The translations under genes and the position numbers were made by a program. 12,503 bases of DNA. It comes from PALSA-505 sp035308365 (GTDB lineage: Bacteria > Actinomycetota > Actinomycetes > Streptosporangiales > Streptosporangiaceae). The notes below the pieces were generated by a model, which made no database searches, was not told the origin of the DNA, and saw nothing but the letters and a program-made list of their open reading frames with translations. The stretch spans positions 1 through 12,503 of the forward strand of contig DATGGU010000137.1 of assembly GCA_035308365.1 (NCBI GenBank), read 5' to 3'. Of the stretch, positions 6,999 to 12,503 are shown one piece after another (position 1 is the first letter of the stretch; each line of letters starts with the position of its first letter).

Positions 6999-7027
6999 TA
7001 TAACCAGTCTACCTGAGGGAGGACACC

Positions 7028-8611
7028 ATGGCATCCGCCAGCGCCGCAGCGACCCCTACCGGCGCGCGCGCCGCCGGCCTCAGCCGCGACATTCTCACCC
7101 TTGCGGTGGTCGTGATCCTGGGCATGATCATGACGGTCCTCGACCTGACCATCGTGAACGTCGCCATCCCCACCCTCGGCGCCGATTTGAAGACGTCGAT
7201 CCCGTCGGTCCAGTGGGTGCTGACCGGGTACATGCTTGCGTTCGCCGCGGTGATCCCGGTTACCGGGTGGGCGGTCGAGCGATTCGGCGCCAAGCGGGTT
7301 TGGTTGGCCGCCCTGGCGCTGTTCCTGGCCGGTTCGGCCCTGGCCGGGGCTTCTTGGTCGGCCGGCTCGCTGATCGCCTTCCGGGTCATCCAGGGCCTGG
7401 GTGCCGGGATGATCGTGCCAACCGGCCAGACGATCCTGGCCCAGGCCGCCGGGCCGCAGCGGATGGGGCGGGTGATGAGCGTGATCGGTCTGCCGATGAT
7501 GCTCGCCCCGGTGTTCGGCCCGGTGATCGGCGGCGCGATCCTCGGGGCGGCCGGCTGGCGGTGGATCTTCTTCATCAACCTGCCCGTGGGCGCGGCCGCG
7601 GTCGCCGCCGCCTGGCGGCTGCTGCCCGAAGCCCGGCCCCAGCTGGGCCAACGGCTGGATGCGCGTGGTCTGCTGCTGCTGTGCCCGGGTATCGCCGTGT
7701 TCCTCTACGGCATGTCACAGGCCGGGAACAACGGCGACTTCGCCACCACCCCCACGATCGCCGCCGCGGCGGGCCTGACGCTGATCGGCCTGTTCTTCTG
7801 GCACGCCGCCCGCCGCGGCGAGCAGGCGCTGATCGACGTATCGCTGCTGAGCCGCCGCGGGTTTGCCGCCGCCGCCGCGCTCAACTTGCTGCTCATGGCC
7901 GGGCTGTTCGGGTCGCTGATCTTGATCCCGCTGTATTACCAGGTGGTACGCCACCAGGGCACGCTGGCAACCGGAATGCTGCTCGCCCCGCAGGGCATCG
8001 GAGCGGCCCTCAGCCTGCCTCTGGCCGGGTGGCTGACCGACAAGGCCGGCGCCCGGGGCGTCACCGTGTCCGGCATCACCGTCGCAGCCGGTGCCATGCT
8101 TGCCTACACCCAGGTCGGCTCCCGCACCTCCTACGTCTTCCTGGCGGGCGTGCTCGGGGTGATCGGCCTGGGGCTTGGTGCCACCGTCGCCCCCTCCATG
8201 GCCGCCGCCTTCCAGGCCCTTGACCGCGCAGAGACACCGCGGGGAACCAGCGCGCTCAACGCCATCCAGCGCATCGCCGGCGCGGTCGGAACCGCCCTGT
8301 TCGCGATCATCCTCCAGCACGTGATCACCGCAGACCTCCCCCGCCACCCCGGCGGTGGCACCGCGATCACCGCCCTGTCCCAGCAGGCACGGGAGCATGC
8401 GGCCGCCACCCTCGCCGGCGCGTTCGGCACTACCTTCTGGGCCGCTGTCGCTCTCACCGCAGCCGCGCTGATCCCCGCGCTGCTGCTGCCGCGAGCACCC
8501 CACCCCGCCAGAGCCCACGGCAGCCCGGCCGGCGGCCAGGAAACGGCCAGCCAGCCCGCCACCAGCGGAACCACCACCAGCCCGATACCAGCAAAGGAGC
8601 CACGCAGATGA
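7028..8611 (+). CDS. DHA2-family (EmrB/QacA-type, 14-TM) MFS drug exporter
   Basis: A 527-aa major facilitator. After a short cytoplasmic N-terminus (~20 aa), the first helix ends in the DHA2 motif VLDLTIVNVAIPTLG (residues 37-51, with D39). Motif A follows as GWAVERFGAKRV (80-91). The antiporter motif C lies at GLPMMLAPVFGPVIGG (154-169). The length and hydrophobic segments fit 14 membrane helices. The last ~40 residues are a polar Ala/Pro/Ser/Thr tail in the cytoplasm. Family members expel drugs or secondary metabolites by proton antiport across the plasma membrane. ATG 7028 has GAGGGAGG eight bases upstream. It is divergent from tetR and overlaps the NTF2-like gene by ATGA, forming a two-gene operon likely induced when TetR leaves the duplicated operator. 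Substrate unknown. Confidence 0.95.
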   Translation: MASASAAATPTGARAAGLSRDILTLAVVVILGMIMTVLDLTIVNVAIPTLGADLKTSIPSVQWVLTGYMLAFAAVIPVTGWAVERFGAKRVWLAALALFLAGSALAGASWSAGSLIAFRVIQGLGAGMIVPTGQTILAQAAGPQRMGRVMSVIGLPMMLAPVFGPVIGGAILGAAGWRWIFFINLPVGAAAVAAAWRLLPEARPQLGQRLDARGLLLLCPGIAVFLYGMSQAGNNGDFATTPTIAAAAGLTLIGLFFWHAARRGEQALIDVSLLSRRGFAAAAALNLLLMAGLFGSLILIPLYYQVVRHQGTLATGMLLAPQGIGAALSLPLAGWLTDKAGARGVTVSGITVAAGAMLAYTQVGSRTSYVFLAGVLGVIGLGLGATVAPSMAAAFQALDRAETPRGTSALNAIQRIAGAVGTALFAIILQHVITADLPRHPGGGTAITALSQQAREHAAATLAGAFGTTFWAAVALTAAALIPALLLPRAPHPARAHGSPAGGQETASQPATSGTTTSPIPAKEPRR

Positions 8612-9024
8612 ACACAGCCAGCGACACCAAGCAGGTGCACGACCTGGTCCAGCGCTGGGCAGCCGCCGAACTGGCCGGCGACGTCGAAGCCTACGATCAT
8701 CTGCTCGCCGCCGACTTCACCGGCGTCGGCCCCGTCGGGTTCGTCCTCACCGGCGAGCAGTGGGCCCAGCGGCACCTCGGTGACCTGCACAACGAGAAGT
8801 TCGAGGTGTTCGACCCGCACGTGCGGCTCTATGGCGACCCGGCCCACACCGCGGTCGTCGAAGCCGTCCAGCAGCAGACCACCACCGCGATGGGACGCGA
8901 CACCAGCGGCTCGTTCCGGCTGGGCCTGATCGCCGTCCGGGACAGGCAAGACTGGCGGATCGCCCACATCCAGCTCAGCGGCCCGCTCATCAAGCCGGGC
9001 GAGATGCCCTCATTCGCCCGCTGA
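8608..9024 (+). CDS. NTF2-like (SnoaL/DUF4440-type) small protein
   Basis: A 138-aa protein with the NTF2-like cone fold signature: an N-terminal helix pair (VHDLVQRWAAAELAGDVEAY) leading to LLAADFTGVGPVGFVLTG, then beta strands (FEVFDPHVRLYGDPAHTAVV, FRLGLIAVRDRQDWRIAHIQ). Similar proteins act as ketosteroid-isomerase-like enzymes, polyketide cyclases, or binding proteins with no known activity; no catalytic residue set can be assigned with certainty. Its ATG overlaps the exporter stop (ATGA) and follows AAAGGAG, so translation is coupled to the pump. A role in modifying or sequestering the exported compound is possible but is inference. Confidence 0.85.
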   Translation: MNTASDTKQVHDLVQRWAAAELAGDVEAYDHLLAADFTGVGPVGFVLTGEQWAQRHLGDLHNEKFEVFDPHVRLYGDPAHTAVVEAVQQQTTTAMGRDTSGSFRLGLIAVRDRQDWRIAHIQLSGPLIKPGEMPSFAR

Positions 9025-9127
9025 GACTCACGGCGGCGACGGCCTCCCCCGCCCCGACCGGTCCGCCGGGACCTAGCGCTCGCTCAAATCTGTCATCCGC
9101 ATAGCAAAGAGCAGGAGGGAGAACCCG
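9025..9127 (+). other. Short intergenic gap with a strong ribosome binding site
   Basis: The gap separates the exporter operon from the next gene. It is GC-rich near the NTF2-like stop and becomes less so after 9080. AGGAGGGAG (9112-9120) sits seven bases before the next ATG and decides that start. No clear promoter hexamers or hairpin terminator were found. Confidence 0.5.
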
Positions 9128-9763
9128 ATGGTCATGCAATCACTCGGGCACGACGTAGTGGGCGAGTTCGAAACGGCGTGGGCCAACCCGAGGCACACCC
9201 GGGCGGTAGCGCCAGCAATAGATGTCAACCGGGTGCTCCGGGAACGGTACGAGACGAGCAAGCCGCTGACGTTCACCCGGGCCATGCTCTGGGACGTCGA
9301 GCAGCGGAAAGCGGCGAGCCCGGGGACCTACATCCCATACGTCGTGCGAGCCGGGAGCGACCGCTCCTGGGCCCGCCGGTCGTCGCACGGGCGAGCGCAG
9401 CTGCTCGAACGCTATTCCGAGCAGCGCCTCTGGCTGCAGCCCGACCGGTACGGGCTGGTGCTCGAACGGGCCTATCTGGACCACGACCGCCAGGTTGTGA
9501 CCTTCATCGGTGAAACGGCACTTCAAGATTCCGACGGCAGAATGCTGCACGCGACGACTCTGCAGCCGCGGTTCCACGTCGAGCACGGCGTCGGCGGCAC
9601 CGAGGAAACCCCGCTCAACTTGTGGCGGATCGTGCACCTCACCGACGGGCAGGACCGGCGGCTGACCGAAGTCTTTTCCAGGATCTGGCAGTCGCCTTGG
9701 CTGCCGGAGTTCATCGAGATCTACATTGAAAGGGACTTGAAGATTGGCCTCGGGCGCAGGTAA
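9128..9763 (+). CDS. Hypothetical protein, 211 aa, unrecognised family
   Basis: I do not recognise this protein. It starts at an ATG with an excellent Shine-Dalgarno (AGGAGGGAG) and has typical high third-position GC, so it is very probably real. It has no signal peptide or membrane helix. It is rich in Arg, Glu and aromatic residues, with several strand-like segments (RYGLVLERAYLDHDRQVVTF, MLHATTLQPRFHVEHG, NLWRIVHLTDGQ) and a C-terminal stretch WLPEFIEIYIERDLKIGLG. The run of alternating strands could suggest a small barrel or ligand-binding fold, but no motif supports this. It is followed after about 120 bp by a truncated F420-type nitroreductase on the same strand. A functional link is unproven. 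Confidence 0.75.
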   Translation: MVMQSLGHDVVGEFETAWANPRHTRAVAPAIDVNRVLRERYETSKPLTFTRAMLWDVEQRKAASPGTYIPYVVRAGSDRSWARRSSHGRAQLLERYSEQRLWLQPDRYGLVLERAYLDHDRQVVTFIGETALQDSDGRMLHATTLQPRFHVEHGVGGTEETPLNLWRIVHLTDGQDRRLTEVFSRIWQSPWLPEFIEIYIERDLKIGLGRR

Positions 9764-9881
9764 GCGCCCCGGGGGAGGGCCAGCAAATAACGAGTTTGCT
9801 TCAAGGTACCGAGCCGGCAGAACAAGTACAGTTCTCTTGCATGCGGCCCTTTCGGCGCACAAAACCGCGGATCGCGGAACC

Positions 9882-10268
9882 GTGGAAGAAGGAGGTGCAG
9901 CGCTGGCGGCGGATGACCTTCAGGGCACGCTGCTGGGCGGAGAGTACGTACCGAGCACGTTGGGCTGGGTCCGTGAGCACGTGGAGCAGGTTATGCGCAC
10001 CGGGACAACCGACGGCGTCACGATCAACGGCCTGCCCACGGTACCGATGACATACCGCGGTGCCAAGACGGGCAAGGTCGGCAAAACGCCGGTGATGCGC
10101 GTCAAGCATGAGGGGCGCTATGCGGCCGTCACGTCCAAGGGCGGCGAGCCAGCCAACCCCCAGTGGTACGCCAGCCTCCTCGCCAACCCGGCGGTCCTGC
10201 TCCAGGACGGCACCGTGACCGGTAAGTACCAGGCACGCGAGGCTGATGGCCAACCGTTTTCATGGTGA
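9882..10268 (+). CDS. 3'-truncated F420-dependent nitroreductase (Ddn-like)
   Basis: About 128 aa matching the actinobacterial deazaflavin-dependent nitroreductase (Ddn/Rv3547) family: GEYVPSTLGWVREHVEQ, TINGLPTVPMTYRGAKTGKV, GKTPVMRVKHEGRYAAVTSKGG, NPQWYASLLANP, LLQDGTVTGKYQARE. These split beta-barrel enzymes use reduced F420 to reduce nitro, quinone or enone compounds. Relatives go on another ~25-30 residues (a WWERA...YPDYADYQ-like helix) that supply conserved C-terminal tyrosines near the active site. Here the frame ends at FSW-stop, so that helix is missing and activity is doubtful. The start is uncertain: GTG 9882 is the nearest ordinary start, but it lacks a good Shine-Dalgarno. A perfect AAGGAGG points instead at CTG 9903, which matches where family members usually begin. 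Upstream extension to a TTG at 9744 overlaps the previous gene and is unlikely. Confidence 0.75.
   Translation: MEEGGAALAADDLQGTLLGGEYVPSTLGWVREHVEQVMRTGTTDGVTINGLPTVPMTYRGAKTGKVGKTPVMRVKHEGRYAAVTSKGGEPANPQWYASLLANPAVLLQDGTVTGKYQAREADGQPFSW
9889..9895 (+). promoter_or_regulatory. Shine-Dalgarno aimed at a CTG start of the Ddn-like gene
   Basis: AAGGAGG followed by a 7-nt spacer and CTG at 9903, in frame with the Ddn-like product. No ATG, GTG or TTG in this frame is correctly spaced. Either the gene uses a rare CTG start or an ATG/GTG was lost by mutation. Confidence 0.5.
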
Positions 10269-10553
10269 CGGTGGAAGATGAGATTGTTGCTGGGATGGAT
10301 GGCCAGCGCGGTGTAGAGCGGGGTGATCTGGCGGCCGAACGGCGCCGGCGTGCGGCGCTGATCGCATTCATGAGCACCGGTATGCCTTTCCCGCCTTCCA
10401 CGGCATTGCTGGTGGCGGCGCTGGCTCCGTGCTGTGCGGTCTGCGGACCCGCTTCAGGCTGGTGCATGGTGCTGCTGCCAGGTAATCAGCTGGGGGCTGC
10501 CCTGGTGAGGGTTCTGCGGCTCAGCCTGTACCCAGGCGCCGCGGCGTCGCGGG
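10269..10553. other. 285-bp gap with no recognised gene
   Basis: This lies between the truncated Ddn-like gene and the converging secreted-protein gene. One plus-strand frame (from 10262) stays open for 101 codons but shows no family motif. No remnant of the missing Ddn C-terminus was found in any frame. It may hold terminators for both converging units; no strong hairpin with a T-tract is visible. Confidence 0.4.
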
Positions 10554-11171
10554 TCAGGGGCTGGTGATCTTCTGCCTGGGGGTGAGGGCGTCGCTGGCCG
10601 TGACCGAGATGGGATCACCGTTGCTGATGAGGCCGAAGCAGCCGCGGACGTTCCAGGTGTGCAGGTTGCCGGTGCCCGTGAGCTTCAGGACGGCGCTGTT
10701 GCTGGTGTAGGTGATGCTGGTTTTGCCGTTGTTCGCGCCGGCGGCCGTGCCGTCGATCGTGGCGCTGCAGCCGGGTCCGGACACGCCGGTATCGATGCCG
10801 GTGATGTTGCCGCTGAGCGTGCCGGTGGTGGCGTTGTAGCCCGTGGCGTTTATATACCAGGGCAGGGCCCTGGCCGTCACGGTGAGGGGGCTGCAGCCGG
10901 TGAACGTGACCGATGTGATCTTCCCGAGGTGGCTGCCGGGCAGGCCGCTGCCGCTCTTCCATACGATCGTCATGGTCACCGTGCAGGTGGTCGTGGTGCC
11001 AGTGCGCGTATCTTTGACCGTGATTGTGCTGGCGGTGTCGGTGCTGGAGCCCCCTGGTGTCACCGTCCAGGTGGCAGAGGTGGTCGCCGTGACCGGGGCG
11101 GGCGCGCCCAGGCCGAACGCCAGCGCCGCCGATCCCGCGGCCAAGACGGCCGCGCCTGTGCGCTTGTTCAC
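10554..11171 (-). CDS. Secreted four-cysteine protein, paralogue B
   Basis: A 205-aa exported protein. The N-terminus MNKRTGAAVLAAGSAALAFG is a Sec-type signal peptide with probable cleavage after VTA (about residue 29). The mature part is Thr/Gly/Ser-rich and predicted to be mainly beta-strand, with four cysteines (63, 93, 135, 178) and shared blocks with its neighbour: TWTVTPGG, KSGSGLPG, GC-ATIDGTAAG, and the tail ALTPRQKITSP at the very C-terminus. No anchor helix or LPXTG motif is present, so it is probably released or loosely wall-bound. The GTG start at 11171 is supported by AAGGAGAG upstream. It lies 43 bp downstream of the other paralogue on the same strand, and the two very likely form a bicistronic unit made by tandem duplication. 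Function unknown. Confidence 0.88.
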   Translation of the reverse strand: MNKRTGAAVLAAGSAALAFGLGAPAPVTATTSATWTVTPGGSSTDTASTITVKDTRTGTTTTCTVTMTIVWKSGSGLPGSHLGKITSVTFTGCSPLTVTARALPWYINATGYNATTGTLSGNITGIDTGVSGPGCSATIDGTAAGANNGKTSITYTSNSAVLKLTGTGNLHTWNVRGCFGLISNGDPISVTASDALTPRQKITSP

Positions 11172-11214
11172 CTGGTATCTCTCCTTCTTGATCGCTGGCT
11201 GGTGGCGTGTTGCT

Positions 11215-11844
11215 TCACGGGCTGGTGATCGTCTGCCTGGGCGTGAGCGCCCAGGTCGCGGACAGCGCGGCGCCGTCCCCGCTGGCGAACAGGCCGGCGC
11301 AGCCGGTGACGTCGTAGAAGTGCAGGCCGCCGAAGCTGGCGCGGGCTTTCAGCTTGCCGGTTCCGTCGCCGTAGGCGATCCGCGCCACCCCGTCGGATGC
11401 TGAGGCGCTGGTGCCGTCGATGACGGCGGTGCAGCCCGAAGCCGACAGGTGGATCTGGATGTGGCTGATCGTGCCGCCGGCCACGCCGGTGCCCGAGTTG
11501 AAGGAGTTGACGTTCAGCAGCCACGGCAGGTCGGTCGCGGTGAGGGTGAAGGCCAGCCCGGCCGGGCCGGTGCAGCGGCTGAAGGAGACCGCGGAGATGG
11601 AGCCGATGGCTGCGCCCGGCAGCCCGCTGCCCGACTTGAGGATGCCGCCCAGGCGTGAGGACGTGCACGTGATCGCGGTCCCGGTCGTGGTGTCCTTCAG
11701 GGATGTCGTGCCCGCGCTCGCGGTGACTAACCCGCCGGGCGTGACAGTCCAGGTGGTGGCGGCCAACGCGGCGCCGGCGCTGAGGCCCGCCGCCAGGGTG
11801 GCGGCTGCGGTAAGCAGGATCCGCGATGATCTGACCAGGGCCAT
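11215..11844 (-). CDS. Secreted four-cysteine protein, paralogue A
   Basis: A 209-aa exported protein. The signal peptide MALVRSSRILLTAAATLAAG continues to a likely cleavage at ALA (about residue 29). The mature part carries TTWTVTPGG, KDTTTGT, ILKSGSGLPGAAIGSI, TDLPWLLN, SGCTAVIDGTSA, GLHFYDVTGCAGL and the terminal ALTPRQTITSP. The four cysteines (60, 91, 138, 182) align with those of the next gene and suggest two disulfides. By eye the two are about 40-50% identical. The frame is open further upstream to 12174, but that part is Arg/Pro-rich shadow over a recombinase remnant, and the signal peptide fixes the ATG at 11844. No Shine-Dalgarno precedes this ATG; the promoter-like boxes place the transcript start at or beside it. 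Function unknown; a cell-surface or extracellular role is inferred from export. Confidence 0.88.
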   Translation of the reverse strand: MALVRSSRILLTAAATLAAGLSAGAALAATTWTVTPGGLVTASAGTTSLKDTTTGTAITCTSSRLGGILKSGSGLPGAAIGSISAVSFSRCTGPAGLAFTLTATDLPWLLNVNSFNSGTGVAGGTISHIQIHLSASGCTAVIDGTSASASDGVARIAYGDGTGKLKARASFGGLHFYDVTGCAGLFASGDGAALSATWALTPRQTITSP

Positions 11845-11850
11845 AAGACG

Positions 11851-11879
11851 TGCGTACGGCCGTGACTGCCGCGCGTCAA
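11851..11879 (-). promoter_or_regulatory. Putative promoter giving a leaderless transcript for secreted paralogue A
   Basis: On the minus strand, TTGACG (11874-11879), a 17-bp spacer and TACGCA (11851-11856) lie just before the ATG at 11844, with only six bases between the -10-like box and the ATG. The transcript would start at or within a base or two of the start codon, which fits the absence of a Shine-Dalgarno. The -10 box lacks the final T, so confidence is moderate. Confidence 0.45.
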
Positions 11880-11937
11880 TCCCCTTCCCGATGACATGAG
11901 CGTGACCAAGCCGCCACGGGCGCCTGGCCGGAGCGCT

Positions 11938-11975
11938 CCGCGACATGCCGCAGCGGGTCACCACCGCGACATGCC
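11938..11975. repeat. Pair of 12-bp direct repeats upstream of the secreted-protein genes
   Basis: CCGCGACATGCC occurs at 11938-11949 and again at 11964-11975 without mismatch, a 26-bp period (about 2.5 helical turns). The pair lies about 95-130 bp upstream of the secreted paralogue A start and just past the end of the recombinase remnant. It could be an activator site or a recombinase or element-end sequence. Confidence 0.6.
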
Positions 11976-12014
11976 TACCCCGGCAGGAGCGGCCAGCCCG
12001 CGTATCGTCGGCTG

Positions 12015-12190
12015 TCACGCTGCCGCTGGGGCCCGGGTCAGGTAGCGGTGCATGGAGGTCTTGGGGATACCGGTCTTGGCCACGATCTGCCCGAGGGTCT
12101 CGCCCTGGGCTTTGGGCAGCCGGGCGTATTCGATCTTGCCGACGGGGTGGGCGATGGGTCGGCCGATCTGCCACCCACGCACGCCCCCAC
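12015..12190 (-). pseudogene. Serine recombinase (resolvase/invertase) C-terminal remnant
   Basis: The minus-strand frame ending in TGA at 12015-12017 encodes GRPIAHPVGKIEYARLPKAQ, then GETLGQIVAKTGIPKTSMHR and YLTRAPAAA. This is the DNA-binding helix-turn-helix tail of actinobacterial serine recombinases (resolvase/invertase family), where GRP(I/M)AHP and the IAAKTGIPKTSLHRYL-like helix are characteristic. The catalytic N-terminal domain with its nucleophile Ser is absent: upstream of about 12190 the frame becomes a Gly/Arg run without similarity. There is no start codon context. It is a leftover of a mobile element or plasmid-type resolvase gene and marks this end of the window as a site of past insertion or deletion. 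Confidence 0.75.
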
Positions 12191-12503
12191 CGCCGCCTCT
12201 GGCGTGGTCACGGGGTTCCCGCCCCAGTGCCCGCAGATCATGCGCGACGTCAATAAGGTAGCGGGGCAGGCGGGTATCAACCTGACGAGCGGCTCCATGC
12301 AGTACAGCGGCCCCACGGCGGCGGTGACCACGGTTTCAAGTGGGCCCTTGAGCTGATGTCGCACGGCCCGAAGGACGGAGTACACAGTCCCTCGACGCAG
12401 GTCCGTCAGCTCACCCACAACCTGATAACCGCGGCCGTCGACACTGTCGTTGGGAACAACGCTGCTGCCGTGAAGTTCGTAGCCAGCCTCCAGCTGGTCG
12501 GTA
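12191..12503. other. Unassigned end region
   Basis: Two frames stay open to the window edge: a minus-strand frame (from the edge back to 12038) and a plus-strand frame from 12257, with an ATG at 12356. Their third-base composition is similar, so neither can be called. I recognise no family motif in either; the plus frame contains STQVRQLTHNLITAAVDTVV. A gene running off the edge is possible. Confidence 0.35.

Noticed and set aside
7715..8518. 267-codon minus-strand frame inside the exporter gene
   Set aside because: Gly/Asp-rich antisense shadow of a membrane protein with intact MFS motifs.
9744..9881. Upstream extension of the Ddn-like protein from a TTG
   Set aside because: It overlaps the previous gene, has no family similarity and lacks a suitable ribosome binding site.
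10262..10567. 101-codon plus-strand frame after the Ddn-like gene
   Set aside because: No ribosome binding site or motif, overlaps the end of the convergent secreted-protein gene, and does not continue the Ddn family.
11845..12174. N-terminal extension of the secreted paralogue A
   Set aside because: The Arg/Pro-rich sequence is a shadow of the recombinase remnant; the signal peptide begins at the ATG at 11844.

Overview
The sequence has high GC (third codon positions strongly G/C), frequent GTG starts and clear Shine-Dalgarno sequences. It also carries typical actinobacterial families: an AfsR/SARP-type regulator with an NB-ARC domain, a deazaflavin (F420)-type nitroreductase, FCD-type GntR, LuxR and TetR regulators, and a DHA2 exporter. 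This points to a filamentous or soil actinomycete (Streptomyces/Streptosporangiales-like). The genus cannot be fixed from the sequence alone. The window reads as an accessory chromosomal region: short functional gene groups alternate with decayed genes.

Layout. (1) 1-1355, minus: a broken AfsR/SARP-type regulator, frameshifted in a CG dinucleotide run and losing family similarity shortly after Walker B. (2) 1836-4337, minus: a tightly coupled three-gene operon (ornithine cyclodeaminase family protein, GntR/FCD regulator, divergent arginase-family protein) with overlapping stop and start codons. It is divergent from a class V PLP-dependent aminotransferase-fold enzyme (4426-5577, plus). The 88-bp spacer holds three perfect tandem 8-bp repeats and a 7-bp inverted repeat, a good candidate operator for the GntR protein. 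The set looks like an uncharacterised amino-acid or guanidino-compound pathway. (3) 5534-6139, plus: the C-terminal part of an alpha/beta-hydrolase joined to a LuxR helix-turn-helix, probably a 5'-truncated gene. (4) 6274-9024: a divergent tetR / DHA2 exporter / NTF2-like unit with two copies of a 14-bp dyad between the divergent genes. (5) 9128-10268, plus: an unrecognised 211-aa protein and a 3'-truncated F420-type nitroreductase whose best Shine-Dalgarno points at a CTG. (6) 10554-11844, minus: two tandem paralogous secreted proteins with four conserved cysteines and a shared C-terminal LTPRQ-ITSP tail. The upstream gene appears to be leaderless. (7) 12015 to about 12190, minus: the helix-turn-helix tail of a serine recombinase, a mobile-element remnant. 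The last ~300 bases could not be assigned.

The most interesting items are the aminotransferase/cyclodeaminase/arginase-like module with its repeat-bearing control region, and the paired four-cysteine secreted proteins with their possible leaderless promoter and upstream 12-bp direct repeats. No CRISPR array, tRNA, rRNA or complete insertion sequence was seen.
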